A stretch of 64,000 nt of DNA from CAZGNZ01 sp964527215 (GTDB taxonomy: Bacteria > Fidelibacterota > Marinisomatia > SCGC-AAA003-L08 > JACNLC01), in the NCBI GenBank assembly GCA_964527215.1, contig CAZGNZ010000004.1, forward strand, positions 1-64,000, read 5' to 3'. Shown here piece by piece: positions 44,329 through 54,003 of the stretch. The stretch's first letter is position 1; each line of letters opens with the position of its first letter. Below the pieces are notes generated by a model, which had not been told where the DNA came from, searched no databases, and worked only from the letters and a program-made list of their open reading frames with translations. The translations under genes and the position numbers were made by a program.

Positions 44329-47300
44329 TCAGCGATCCTCCCTGGTGTTGCTTTGGTTTGGGAAAAATTGCGGAAACTGATCCAGATGCCGGTAAATTCT
44401 ATCTGCATCAAAGGACTCAGTCAATTCGGCCAGGCGGCTGCCGAAGTCTGTCAGAACCGGATTTCCTGACTTCCTGCCATGATCTGTTATCATTTGTCCG
44501 AATTCACCGATTTCTTCGACTGATCCCAGATCTCTGACATGCTTCCATTGAACAAGCAGATTTTTTGGCAGCAGATCATTTTCATTATTTCCCTGTGATC
44601 CCGTTTCCGTAATCTTCGAATCTTTACCATCATCTGAACCGGTTTCCGGCACCGGGACTTCTTCAAAGTGCTTCTGCAAAATCAAATTAAGATGAGAAAT
44701 GGAAACCGGTTTTGTGAGGAGTCCCTGGAATAATCCGCTTTTTTTGATTTTCTCCCTTGTGCCGCTCATGCTTGATGCCGTGACTGCATATGCCGGTGCA
44801 AACCGGTACCGGGGGTTTTTCCGGATTTCAGTTATGGCGTCAATCCCATCGAAATCCGGCATGTGAATATCCATCAGGATTAAATCTACTGCCTGGGATG
44901 CTGCGATCCGGACCGCTTCAGTGCCGCCTTCCGCTTCCAATACGGTGAGACCGGCGCGGAGAAGAAGTTCCCGCAGCAGAAAGCGGTTTGATTCATCATC
45001 ATCGGCGATCAGCACATGTCCCCCGGCGTACCGGGAAACTGCCGCCCTGGTCTCCAGTCCGGCGTTCATCTCCAGATCAGACGCAATGGGGATTACGGGA
45101 ATATCCACTGTAAATATTGATCCTTGATCGGGTTGGCTGCTGACGGTGAGTGTCCCGCCCATCAATTCCGTCATTCGGCGGCTGAGGGTCAGCCCCAGGC
45201 CTGTCCCGGTCGGGAGTCTGGAACGGCTTCGGACTTGGTTAAACGAGTCGAAAATATGCTCCTGCTGATGCTGCGGTATCCCGATCCCGGTATCTCTAAC
45301 GGCCAATTTCAAATGAATCCTATCACTGTCTGTCTTTTCTACAACGTCGGTAATTAATTCAATTCGGCCCTGCTCGGTGAACTTCACTGCATTGCCCACC
45401 AGATTAAAAATGATTTGACGCAGCCACAACTCATCGGTAATGACAGCGTCCGGAACGGTATCTTTGATGATCACCTCACTCTGCAGACCTTTCTTCTGCG
45501 CAGCGTTTTGGAATACAGCCATTGCGTCCCGAACGAATGATTTAATGAGTACCGGACCGGGAGTTGACACCATTCGGCCGGCTTCGATTTTTGCCAGATC
45601 CAGTATGTTGTTGATGAGGGCCAGAAGGTTTTTTCCGGCTGTATGGATTGAGTGGAGATAGGACTGGTGGCGGTGGTCGCGGACTTCAGTACTGAGCAGT
45701 TCGGAAAATCCCAGAACTGCATTCAGGGGTGTCCGGATTTCATGACTGATGCCGGCCAGAAAATCGCTTTTTGCCTGATTGGCGCGGACTGCTTCCTTTT
45801 CCGCCTTTTTCCGCTGGACGATTTCTTCACTCAGTTCAACCGTGCGCTGAGCAACGTCCTGCTCAAGACGAATGCTTTGACGCTTATAGGCGCGAATTCG
45901 CAGCCGCAGCAATGCAGTTACTGCTGTTATCAGCAGTACAACCGAAACGGTTTTGAACCAGACTGTATTCCAGAATGGCGGCCTGATGATAACCCGTACT
46001 GATTTTCCTGTATCGTTCCAGATTCCGTCATTATTGGATCCTCGAACCTGGAAGATGTAGGAGCCTGGTGGGATATTCATAAACTGAGCCTGGCGCTGCC
46101 CACCGCATTGAACCCAGTCATCCTGATAACCGGCAAGTCTGTAAGCATATCTGTTTTGTACCGGATTACTGAAATTCAGGGCAGCAAAATGAAATGAAAA
46201 TACGCGATCGCGCCAGGTCATATATATCTCCGAGGCGGAGTTCACAGACTGATCAATAATTTTTTCCCGTCGGGATTGGGGAAGCTGAGTGATGGACTGA
46301 TAGTTGATTTTCAAATCTGCAATGATCAATTCCGGTACATGAGAATTATTGCGGATACTGTCTGGATGGAAGAAACTGATTCCTCTCGGACCGCCAAACA
46401 GCATTTCCCCGTCCGTGGTTTTCAAGCGGGAACCGAACAGAAATTCATTGGCCTGAAGCCCATCCGCCACGGTGAATGTGCGGACCGAGCCGCTTTCGGG
46501 TTGAATTGAGCAAATTCCCCTGACAGTGCTTAGCCAGAGCCTGCCATGGCTGTCCTCCAGAATCCCGTTGATGACATTGCTTGGCAGGCCGTCTTCAGTG
46601 GTAAATGACTGAAACAGACCCGTTCCAGGATGAAAGGATTTCAGCCCGTTTCCCCGGGTGCCGATCCATATTACCCCCTTTGAATCCTGGCACAAATCCA
46701 GTACTTCCCGGCAGTGAACAGGTCCGTTCCCGGTTTCGTCCCGGTGACGAATAATTAAATCATGTTTTGGCAGATACTGGCAGAGTGTCCCGTCCTGCAG
46801 GCCAATCCAGATGTTAAGACTGTCATCCTCCAGGAGTGCGTACACCTTATCTCCGGATAGGCTGTTGTCTGAATCGGGATCTTGATAAAATCGCCTGAAC
46901 GATTCAGTCAACCGGTCAAACCGGTTGAGACCGTGATCAGTCCCAATCCAAATTGCACCCTGTGAATCCTCCAGGATGGAATACACGATATCATTGGACA
47001 GACTTTCCGGATTGTGTATATCAGCGTGCCAATTTGTAATATCACCTGTTTTCGGATTCATGGAAAAAAGTCCGGCGATATATGAACCGGTCCATACCAT
47101 CCCGTCGGAACCCACCTGAACAGACAGAGGATAATGATTGCTGTAAGCATCCGGAGCGGTATCATCCGTCTGGTATACTGCCAGTGAGCGCTTTTCCAAA
47201 TCCAGATGCAGCGTTCCGTTTCCGTTTGATGCAAACCAAAGATTTCCATCGCTGTCTTCTTGAATTCCAGTGATGCGCTGAATTAGAAAATCATCCGTAA

Positions 47301-48408
47301 TTCCGCTGTTGAATCCGTAAAATCCAAACCGGTTGACAGTCCGGTCATATTTATTCAGTCCGCTGTTATGCGTTCCCACCCAGACAATATTCTGTTGATC
47401 CGCAAACACGCAGGAGGCAGATGTCCCCGATAAGCTCCTGGGATCTTCCGTCGCATTTTGAAAAACCGCAAAGGATTCCTCTGCTGGATCAAACAGGGTC
47501 AGTCCCACCGGATTGGGGAGCCATATTTTTCCGCTCCGGTCCTGATCAATGTCAAAGAAATGGTTCAAGGGGACGATCATTTCGTCACTGCCGTAATCCC
47601 GATAACTGGTAATTATATCCTCATCCGTATTCATCATGCACAATCCGTCAAAAAAGGTAGCAATCCACAATTTGGCCGGATCCTGGCGATCTGTCCGTAA
47701 CCCCTGAATCATGAAACTCACCTGGTGATTCGGGTTCTCCGAATTGGGATGATAATGCTGCAGCCTGTCCGCTGCCTGGTCGTAGCCGTACAAACCCATC
47801 GTGTTTGTCCCAATCCATACCTGATTGTCCGGAGTAACGGCCAGAGCGGTGATATGATCATCAGCAATCCCGTTCGAATTTCCTGCGATGTTTTTGAAAC
47901 AGACGGCAGTATTCGTTTCCGGCTGAAAGCGAAACAGACCCTGATGCAGCGTTCCAATCCAGAGTTGATTATCATGATCATGCTGGATGGCAGTGATAAA
48001 AAAACGATCAATGACATCGCTGCCGATGATGTTTGGCTCACGGTGTTGTACCTTGTCATGAATGGGATCATATTCATACAACCCGCTCCCATTTGTCCCG
48101 ATCCACAGATGTTTCCGTCCGTCCAGGTGAAGCGCAGTGATGGTGTTTGCCCCGGTATACTTTTGTGAATCAGGATCATGCAGATATCCCTTGAATTCAT
48201 ATCCGTCGTAGCGGTTCAATCCATAGCGGGTGCCAACCCAGATAAAACCGTCCCGATCCTGGGCAATACAAGTAATCATATTGGTAGAGAGGCCCTCATT
48301 GGGGGTCAGATGTGTAAATCGTACAGCCGAGGGAACCCGGATTCCATCTGCCAGAAGGAAGGCTGTAAATAATATGAGTACTGAATATATTGAAAATATG
48401 GTTTTCAC
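44329..48408 (-). CDS. Hybrid sensor histidine kinase with two-component beta-propeller
   Basis: A signal or anchor (about 1-20) precedes two seven-bladed propellers (Reg_prop repeats such as GTRYGLNRYDG, GTNGSGLYEYD and GTDHGLNRFD) spanning about 30-700, a Y_Y_Y domain (YRLAGYQDDWVQCG), a membrane helix (KTVSVVLLITAVTALLRL), a HisKA with SHEIRTPLNAVLGFSELL, an ATPase domain (NLVGNAVKF, DTGIGIP, GTGLGL) and a receiver domain (ILMDIHMPDFDG). Unlike classic HTCS proteins it lacks an AraC HTH; output passes to the adjacent LuxR-type regulator. Such sensors usually detect glycans. The start is a GTG at 48408; the ribosome site is weak. Confidence 0.88.
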   Translation of the reverse strand: MKTIFSIYSVLILFTAFLLADGIRVPSAVRFTHLTPNEGLSTNMITCIAQDRDGFIWVGTRYGLNRYDGYEFKGYLHDPDSQKYTGANTITALHLDGRKHLWIGTNGSGLYEYDPIHDKVQHREPNIIGSDVIDRFFITAIQHDHDNQLWIGTLHQGLFRFQPETNTAVCFKNIAGNSNGIADDHITALAVTPDNQVWIGTNTMGLYGYDQAADRLQHYHPNSENPNHQVSFMIQGLRTDRQDPAKLWIATFFDGLCMMNTDEDIITSYRDYGSDEMIVPLNHFFDIDQDRSGKIWLPNPVGLTLFDPAEESFAVFQNATEDPRSLSGTSASCVFADQQNIVWVGTHNSGLNKYDRTVNRFGFYGFNSGITDDFLIQRITGIQEDSDGNLWFASNGNGTLHLDLEKRSLAVYQTDDTAPDAYSNHYPLSVQVGSDGMVWTGSYIAGLFSMNPKTGDITNWHADIHNPESLSNDIVYSILEDSQGAIWIGTDHGLNRFDRLTESFRRFYQDPDSDNSLSGDKVYALLEDDSLNIWIGLQDGTLCQYLPKHDLIIRHRDETGNGPVHCREVLDLCQDSKGVIWIGTRGNGLKSFHPGTGLFQSFTTEDGLPSNVINGILEDSHGRLWLSTVRGICSIQPESGSVRTFTVADGLQANEFLFGSRLKTTDGEMLFGGPRGISFFHPDSIRNNSHVPELIIADLKINYQSITQLPQSRREKIIDQSVNSASEIYMTWRDRVFSFHFAALNFSNPVQNRYAYRLAGYQDDWVQCGGQRQAQFMNIPPGSYIFQVRGSNNDGIWNDTGKSVRVIIRPPFWNTVWFKTVSVVLLITAVTALLRLRIRAYKRQSIRLEQDVAQRTVELSEEIVQRKKAEKEAVRANQAKSDFLAGISHEIRTPLNAVLGFSELLSTEVRDHRHQSYLHSIHTAGKNLLALINNILDLAKIEAGRMVSTPGPVLIKSFVRDAMAVFQNAAQKKGLQSEVIIKDTVPDAVITDELWLRQIIFNLVGNAVKFTEQGRIELITDVVEKTDSDRIHLKLAVRDTGIGIPQHQQEHIFDSFNQVRSRSRLPTGTGLGLTLSRRMTELMGGTLTVSSQPDQGSIFTVDIPVIPIASDLEMNAGLETRAAVSRYAGGHVLIADDDESNRFLLRELLLRAGLTVLEAEGGTEAVRIAASQAVDLILMDIHMPDFDGIDAITEIRKNPRYRFAPAYAVTASSMSGTREKIKKSGLFQGLLTKPVSISHLNLILQKHFEEVPVPETGSDDGKDSKITETGSQGNNENDLLPKNLLVQWKHVRDLGSVEEIGEFGQMITDHGRKSGNPVLTDFGSRLAELTESFDADRIYRHLDQFPQFFPNQSNTREDR

Positions 48409-48799
48409 GTTTCTAATGATATGAAGCGCACAATGAATTTACAGCAATACCATTCGTTTGAAATAACACAAATCAGATACAAGGGCAACAATTCCTGCTT
48501 TGACATAATCGGGATTCGAAAAAGGTGACGTACTCAGCATACCCTATACCAATATCGATCACATCAGGCCTGTCCTTTGGCCCTCACAGCTGTCAGATAA
48601 ATCCAATCCGGTACGACACCGACTGGCACACTCTCGATCATGGAAGGAATTCAACACTGAATTTCAATTCGGTCCCCATGTGAGCAGGCATTTGTTTTTT
48701 TAATCGGTGATTGGGATCCAAATCATTGGATTGTTGATCTGATTTGGACCGTAAAAATTACCCATGTCAATATTGCGTATTCGGTTGTTTTTATACGGT

Positions 48800-48888
48800 T
48801 GAATCCGCCATTTGGCGCGGCGGCGAAATCGTTAATGACCCGATCGATTACTGAACCATCCCGTCAGCTGACGGGCGGGGAAATTCAT
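48800..48888 (+). mobile_element. Family B repeat, copy 4 (internally deleted)
   Basis: The left end tgaatccgcca joins directly to tttggcgcggcggcgaaat, then continues with gatcgattactgaaccatc, the cccgtcagctgacggg palindrome and cggggaaattcat. About half of the full element is missing. The rest of the gap 48409-49117 holds a transcription terminator near its end and no gene. Confidence 0.7.
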
Positions 48889-49006
48889 CTGGACAGGTAT
48901 GTGAAAAAATATAGACTGCAGATCAGCGGGCAGTATCATCGGCTATGTTTGAGAATACCATTTTGCTAACAGAAATGTGCAGCCGTGGAAGTCCTGAAAT
49001 GAACAA

Positions 49007-49038
49007 GCCGGGAGAAAGCCTTTCGACCTCCTCCCGGC
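49007..49038 (-). terminator. Terminator hairpin after the DUF1566 gene
   Basis: Arms gccgggag and ctcccggc (minus-strand order) form an 8-bp GC stem followed by ttgttcattt. It lies 80 bp after the stop of the DUF1566 protein. Confidence 0.5.
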
Positions 49039-49117
49039 GTTTCCAGAGCATGTCTAAACATTCGACGTTTTGAGTATCTGAAAATGGCAGTCCCGTATAC
49101 CATTTTCGCCAAAGTCA

Positions 49118-51061
49118 TTATTTCAGAAGAACCAGTTTTTGTTCGCCGGTGCAGGATTCGCCGTGAATCCGGACCAGGTAGATTCCGCTTGGATGGGCGG
49201 ATGCATTCCAGGTCACCTGATGAGTACCTGCATCAAAGTATCCGGACTGAAGTTCTTCTACCAGCTGCCCCTGCAGATTGTAAACACTGATTTCCGTCAT
49301 GCCTTCCTTCGGTAAATCAAAAGTGATCGCTGTCACCGGGTTGAATGGATTGGGAAAGCTTCGGACCGGCAGCTCAGGCAATGCCGTATTCACCTGAACC
49401 GCATCGGCATTGGCATCTGCTACAAGCAGTGCTTTCGGCCGGGACAGAAATTCAAAGCTGCGTGTCTCCAGTGCTCCGTTCGGATTAAAAATCACCACTT
49501 GACCGTCAAATGACATGGCTCTGTCACTGCCCTGCACTTCGGATTTGAGTTGACCTTTCGCCTGCAGGCCGCCGACATCTCCCGATAATGTCAAAATGTT
49601 CCCGCGGAGAAGTGCAGATGCGGGGGTGAAGGTGCTCTTTTCCGCGAGGATCATATTCACCATCATCACCAGATCAGTGATATCCAGCATTCCGTCCTGA
49701 TTGATATCGGAGGCACACATCTGCTGATCAGTGGGAACTGCCAGATTCAGGATGAAATTGACCGTCTGAATGATATCCAGAACATCAACCTCACCGTCGT
49801 CATTCACATCGCCGGTGCTGCAGTCCGCGGCATCTCTGACGAGCCGGGCAAAATTGGTTATGCGCACAACGTCGCCCTGGGGGCCGTTTCCGTAGGGATA
49901 TTCATCTGGATCGCCCATTTTCGGATCGCTGCGCTGAGCACCGGCACCATGCACATCCATCAGCTGATAATTTTCGGAGAATGGCGGTTCCTCCATCCAC
50001 CCCAACGCTTCCCCGAAACACACATACGCCCCGAATCCGCCATTCTGCATGTTGGCATGGGTGGTCCCGCTCCAGTAGAAGGGGTAGTTGTCTGCTCCGC
50101 CCTCATCAACAATAGGAGTGCAGCTGAATATGGGGTCGATGGCCGGTGAATCGGTTACGGAAGGTGCCCGTGAGTAATCCACAATACTCTGCAGCTCCTT
50201 TACATTGGGCAGCCGCCAGTCACTGTACCCCAGAAAGTTATCCGCATTGCACTGCTGGGCCCAGGTCAGGGCATCTTCCCAGTTCAATCCGGTCTGGCTG
50301 TCCTCCTGCATCCACATCAGACCGGTGGCGTGATCTGTAACGGTGCCGTCTCCGTTATCCTCAAACGCGTTGTTGCCGTATTCCGTATTGCCGCGGACAT
50401 ACATGACATAAAATTGTTTGTCTTCTGTCTGACCCGGCATGGGACCGGTGGGATAGCCCTTTATGCGTCCGTCGGCCAGATTAACTCCGAACATTGTTTC
50501 ATCACCCCCCATCGTCAACCCAACATAGATGGAAGTCGATGCGAACTGGGCATCTATCAACCTTTCTCCGGCATTTACATCCCCATATCCGAAATCGAAA
50601 AAATCAGTATTTATAAAGGGGATCAATCCTTCGTCCGACCCATCATATCCGCTGGGATCGACGCCGCTGAACATGATCAGGGAATACTGTTCCTTGATGC
50701 CGGGCAGCCGCCAGTCATCATACCCCGCCAAATCAAAGGTTTCCGCTCCGGCCAGCGCTTCATTCCAGGATAATTTGTCACTCACATCGATATCGCCGTC
50801 GCCGTCCAAATCGGGGCTTTTTGTCCACATCAGCCCGGTAACATTATCCGTCACCGTTCCGTCCCCGTTGTCCGTATAGGAAGGGAGGTGGCCGTCCACC
50901 TGAGCATCCTGCCCGTGAAAGGCTTCACCCGGTGCCGGTTCGACAATCTCATCCATATTGTCGTAAAAAATACTCTGACCCGTGTCAACGATCCTGTAAT
51001 TCTGTGCCTGAATCACGGCTGTGGTCATTATGATCAGCGCTGCCATTTGAGATGTTCTCAT
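49118..51061 (-). CDS. Secreted DUF1566 (Lcl-type) protein with dockerin repeats and T9SS sorting domain
   Basis: After a short signal (about 1-19) come two DUF1566 repeats, each with DNGDGTVTD...TGLMW and a DWRLP motif (GYDDWRLPGIKEQ and GYSDWRLPNVKEL), a C-type-lectin-like fold often found in adhesins. Two dockerin-like Ca-binding repeats (GDVNDDGEVDVLDIIQTVN and SDINQDGMLDITDLVMMVN) follow, then the sorting domain FPNPFNPVTAITFDL with terminal EQKLVLLK. It is 4 bp after the Spy-like gene and co-transcribed with it. It is likely displayed on or released from the cell surface. Confidence 0.85.
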   Translation of the reverse strand: MRTSQMAALIIMTTAVIQAQNYRIVDTGQSIFYDNMDEIVEPAPGEAFHGQDAQVDGHLPSYTDNGDGTVTDNVTGLMWTKSPDLDGDGDIDVSDKLSWNEALAGAETFDLAGYDDWRLPGIKEQYSLIMFSGVDPSGYDGSDEGLIPFINTDFFDFGYGDVNAGERLIDAQFASTSIYVGLTMGGDETMFGVNLADGRIKGYPTGPMPGQTEDKQFYVMYVRGNTEYGNNAFEDNGDGTVTDHATGLMWMQEDSQTGLNWEDALTWAQQCNADNFLGYSDWRLPNVKELQSIVDYSRAPSVTDSPAIDPIFSCTPIVDEGGADNYPFYWSGTTHANMQNGGFGAYVCFGEALGWMEEPPFSENYQLMDVHGAGAQRSDPKMGDPDEYPYGNGPQGDVVRITNFARLVRDAADCSTGDVNDDGEVDVLDIIQTVNFILNLAVPTDQQMCASDINQDGMLDITDLVMMVNMILAEKSTFTPASALLRGNILTLSGDVGGLQAKGQLKSEVQGSDRAMSFDGQVVIFNPNGALETRSFEFLSRPKALLVADANADAVQVNTALPELPVRSFPNPFNPVTAITFDLPKEGMTEISVYNLQGQLVEELQSGYFDAGTHQVTWNASAHPSGIYLVRIHGESCTGEQKLVLLK

Positions 51062-51065
51062 TGGC

Positions 51066-51491
51066 CTATTTCCTTTCCCTCTTTATGGATATTCCTTGCT
51101 CTCCTTGTTTGGAATCCAGAGACCGCTTCTCCAAGAATTCATCATATAATACCTTCTGCTTTTCATTGAGAACAGCAGCCACGTCTGTTTCCAGCTTTCG
51201 TCTGGATTCTTCCATTACACGGTGGTGCTGTCCCCGGCGGTCTTTCCGGTTTTCCATACTGTTTTCCATTTCGTTGAAATGATTCTCGTACAGTCTTGAA
51301 ATCTCTTTTGTTTGCATATCAGTCAGAGAAAGCGCGGTCGTTAAATCAGTCAGCATTTTCTGTATCTGATCCGAGTCCGGCTTTGCAGGCGGCGGACCGG
51401 GATGCTGGGGCTGGGCCTGCAGACCCGTCATCAGCAAAATGCCCGTTATGATCATTGCCAATTTGAATTCAGATCGTATTTTGTTTTTCAT
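51066..51491 (-). CDS. Periplasmic Spy/CpxP-like LTxxQ protein
   Basis: A signal peptide (about 1-26) is followed by a helical protein with the LTDMQ motif (LTxxQ) near residues 56-60, typical of Spy/CpxP chaperones and CnrX-like metal sensors. The stretch QHHRVMEESRRKLE and acidic helices fit a periplasmic chaperone or metal sensor. It lies 4 bp before the DUF1566 gene and about 90 bp after a terminator that ends the sigma-factor group, so it may have its own promoter. Confidence 0.75.
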   Translation of the reverse strand: MKNKIRSEFKLAMIITGILLMTGLQAQPQHPGPPPAKPDSDQIQKMLTDLTTALSLTDMQTKEISRLYENHFNEMENSMENRKDRRGQHHRVMEESRRKLETDVAAVLNEKQKVLYDEFLEKRSLDSKQGEQGISIKRERK

Positions 51492-51581
51492 GTGTATCTC
51501 CGGATATGAGTTTTACTGTTTCTGATATTGAGACGTTCTTTTAAGGAATACCTTGTGCAGCTGTGTGATTTTTTATGGTGA

Positions 51582-51614
51582 ATAAAAAAGCCCTTCCGCT
51601 GTATATGGAAGGGC
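51582..51614 (-). terminator. Rho-independent terminator after the CnrX-like gene
   Basis: On the minus strand gcccttcc and ggaagggc form an 8-bp stem with a 9-nt loop, followed by a run of six T. It is the clearest intrinsic terminator of this group and separates the sigma-factor operon from the Spy-like gene. Confidence 0.8.
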
Positions 51615-51641
51615 CTGAAAATGAAGGATCAGTCAAATGAA

Positions 51642-52148
51642 TCAGGGTCTGTCCGGAGGCGGTGCACCGCGCGGCTTGGATTTCTGGAACAGTTCATGAA
51701 TGAGAATCTGAAGTTCATTCTGCTGGTCAGGACGGCACAGTTTCTTTAAATCCATCAAGTGCTTAAAGGTGAGGCGATCCAGCGCTGCGTTTCGATCCTG
51801 AATTTCAGAGAGCAGTGTTTCTGACAGAACTGCATGCTGGTCGCCGGTGAGTACATCATCGAACATTTGTCTTTTCAAATCCATGATTTCACGTTCAATC
51901 AGAAGTGTGGCCCGCTGGTGTTGTTTCCTCAGCCTCAAATAGGATTCGATTTGTGCGGCATCAAACCCCAACTCGTTCTGAAGCAGCTGGTGAATCGGTT
52001 TTTGTTCGTGGCGGGGGCCCTTCTTTCGTTCGGGATGCATCATATTTGAGGGACGGCCAATCCAGAGCATAGTAAGCGTCCCCAGATTAATAAGGACCAA
52101 TACGGCAATGACGATTGAAAGATATTTGCTTTGGGAAAATCTATCCAT
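51642..52148 (-). CDS. CnrX-like periplasmic metal/stress sensor
   Basis: One membrane segment (about 10-30) anchors a helical periplasmic domain with a His-rich start (MMHPERKKGPRHEQKPIHQ) and the Spy-like helix LGFDAAQIESYLRLRKQHQRA. CnrX-type proteins bind a metal and signal to an anti-sigma factor. It follows the anti-sigma gene by 11 bp, the same order as cnrY-cnrX systems. The metal or other signal is unknown. Confidence 0.72.
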   Translation of the reverse strand: MDRFSQSKYLSIVIAVLVLINLGTLTMLWIGRPSNMMHPERKKGPRHEQKPIHQLLQNELGFDAAQIESYLRLRKQHQRATLLIEREIMDLKRQMFDDVLTGDQHAVLSETLLSEIQDRNAALDRLTFKHLMDLKKLCRPDQQNELQILIHELFQKSKPRGAPPPDRP

Positions 52149-52159
52149 GGTTTTTCCTG

Positions 52160-52480
52160 CTAAAATGGTAAGATGTCTGAATGAGTGGCGGTGATATCCA
52201 GATCTTCAGCAACCAGATTCACCAGCGTTTGCCTGGAGTTCATGCCAGACCCGGTATTGTCTGCTGTAAGATAACGCACTCCCGTGACCAGATTCAGCAT
52301 CAACAGAGCAGCAAACATGACTGGCTTGAGTATTTCCGTCAGCGGCCGGTTCGGGACCGGTTCCCGCAGTCTGCCTTTCAGATGGGTGTAGAAATCCGGA
52401 TCCGGCGGCAGGTTTTCCACATTGTCCAACGCAGCCAGGGTCTGCTGAACATCTTTTTCAATTTCTGAATTTTTCCTCAT
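52160..52480 (-). CDS. Probable anti-sigma factor (membrane)
   Basis: A 106-residue protein with an N-terminal cytoplasmic part (VENLPPDPDFYTHLKGRLRE, like the sigma-binding region of small anti-sigma factors), one membrane helix (about 68-85) and a short periplasmic tail. Its position between an ECF sigma gene (53 bp upstream) and a CnrX-like sensor supports the assignment; the sequence alone would not. It should hold the sigma factor until signal transfer from the sensor. Confidence 0.65.
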   Translation of the reverse strand: MRKNSEIEKDVQQTLAALDNVENLPPDPDFYTHLKGRLREPVPNRPLTEILKPVMFAALLMLNLVTGVRYLTADNTGSGMNSRQTLVNLVAEDLDITATHSDILPF

Positions 52481-52533
52481 TTGATCATTCCCGCATTTAT
52501 TGGACGTCGTAATTCTGAAAACCTTGTGCTCAT

Positions 52534-53088
52534 CTACTGATTTTTGTAGTAATTGGATAAACGTTTGTGCAGATTCTTTTTGGCGCGATGGATAAGCCCT
52601 TCCACAGACGATACGGATGTATTCAGGATGTCTGCGATTTCCTTATTGCCGAATCCGTCGATTTTGCTGAGTGTAATGGCGGTTTTTTGATTTTCCGGTA
52701 ATTTTTCCAGGGCAGTTTCCAGGATTCTTTTACGCTCCTGCCGTTCAAATTCACTTTCCGCAGTTGCATCTGTCGTGATTTCAAGTTCCTGATGATCTCC
52801 ATTCGGACTGTTCAGCGAAAGGAGTCTGGCAAACCGCTTTTTCCGTTTGTTCCTGCGAAGGAAGTCCAGTGATTTGTTTACTGCAATACGGTAAATCCAG
52901 GTGGAGAGCTTCGACTCTTCCCGAAAATCTGTAATGGAATGATAGATCTGGATGAAGACATCCTGGGCCAGATCGTCGGCATCTTCGGGATTGTTCACAA
53001 ACCGGTAGCAGGTATTGCGCACTTTTTCCTGATGTGTCTGTACAAGGCGTTTAAAGGCAATATCGAAATCACTCTGGGGAGGCGTCAA
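52534..53088 (-). CDS. ECF-type RNA polymerase sigma factor
   Basis: A 184-residue group-4 sigma factor. Region 2 spans about 10-85 with DADDLAQDVFIQIYHSI and STWIYRIAVNKSLDFLRR; region 4 spans about 125-180 with ALEKLPENQKTAITLSKIDG and the HTH NKEIADILNTSVSSVEGLIHRAKKN split over two helices. It heads the anti-sigma and CnrX-like genes. It probably controls its own operon and perhaps the Spy-like and DUF1566 genes downstream. Confidence 0.9.
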   Translation of the reverse strand: MTPPQSDFDIAFKRLVQTHQEKVRNTCYRFVNNPEDADDLAQDVFIQIYHSITDFREESKLSTWIYRIAVNKSLDFLRRNKRKKRFARLLSLNSPNGDHQELEITTDATAESEFERQERKRILETALEKLPENQKTAITLSKIDGFGNKEIADILNTSVSSVEGLIHRAKKNLHKRLSNYYKNQ

Positions 53089-53342
53089 ATCCTGTCCTTA
53101 TTTCGGTTTGAAGTAACCAGAAACATAAATTTAAATCTTTTCCGGCATCCCGGCAATGGAGTACTCAGATCGTTATCCGACAACGCAGCCGTCCAAAACG
53201 AATATTACACCACTTGCTAAACCGATAATGTCTTCAGTTACAACTGCCAGGGCGTTAATAAATTCTGGTAATCTTGTCGCTGAAATGCTGACCCGGGTCA
53301 AAAACCGCGTCCCGTCAGGACTTGGAACCCGACGGTGTTTCT

Positions 53343-53617
53343 CCGGCGGCTGAAGCCACCGGCACAACAACCATTCCCCATCCGGGGTAAAAGTTAATTC
53401 CTTGGTTTTCAGGCGGTGCGTATCCGGAAAGCTGATCTCTTTTACAACCAGTATAATTTTCAACGAGTTGTATGAATATTTAACGAATCAAATTGAGAAA
53501 CTCCAACGGCAGTATTAAACACAGCCGATATTTATCGTACCACCTGATTACGATAATGCGAACGATGACAATCCCGGCAGGGATCAGGGCGGGATAGCCG
53601 GTGGCTTCAGCCACCGG
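53343..53617. repeat. Pair of short palindromes (family C)
   Basis: Two near-identical hairpin sequences, ccggcggctgaagccaccgg (53343-53362) and ccggtggcttcagccaccgg (53598-53617), flank an AT-rich stretch in the 1.1-kb gap 53089-54201. The gap also holds a family B fragment and a full family A element. An ORF read across this area on the minus strand looks spurious. Confidence 0.5.
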
Positions 53618-53630
53618 TACGATATGTTAA

Positions 53631-53662
53631 TCACCGCTCAGCTGACGGGCGGGGAAATTCAT
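53631..53662 (+). mobile_element. Family B fragment (3' end)
   Basis: A solo tail: the palindrome half cagctgacgggcgggg followed by aaattcat, as at 277-302. It is 35 bp before a full family A element. Confidence 0.55.
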
Positions 53663-53697
53663 TGATCAATAATCGGTATGTGCATTTACCGGATTAG

Positions 53698-54003
53698 CCC
53701 GAATATTTCATGAGAATATCTATGCGTAAAATGCTTCGCATTTTCCGGACGATGATGGATCTGCTCAATTCTACAGCGTCCGTCAGGAGACGGATTTTCA
53801 ATTCTACTCGAAAAATGTTCTCAACGTACTGTCCAGTACGATTTCACTCATTTTTCTTCATATGCCTTGGTGAATGAGAACCCATGGGTTCTTTAACGGA
53901 AAAAGCTTCATTGACAGTCAGCACTAAAATGTGTTGAATTTTTGCTTTTTCCGCATCAATACATTTTCATCATCTCACTACGAAGTCTCATGAAATATCC
54001 GGG
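53698..54003 (+). mobile_element. Family A MITE-like repeat, copy 7 (full length, 306 bp)
   Basis: Exactly 306 bp between TTAG duplications (53694-53697 and 54004-54007), nearly identical to the copy at 22402. Hairpins aaaatgcttcgcatttt, cgtactgtccagtacg and agaacccatgggttct and the pair ggaaaaagc/gctttttcc are all intact. This copy is a good consensus. Confidence 0.88.

Noticed and set aside
53173..53463. 96-codon ORF on the minus strand
   Set aside because: Its middle is made of a palindromic repeat read in frame, there is no ribosome site, and the product looks like no protein family.
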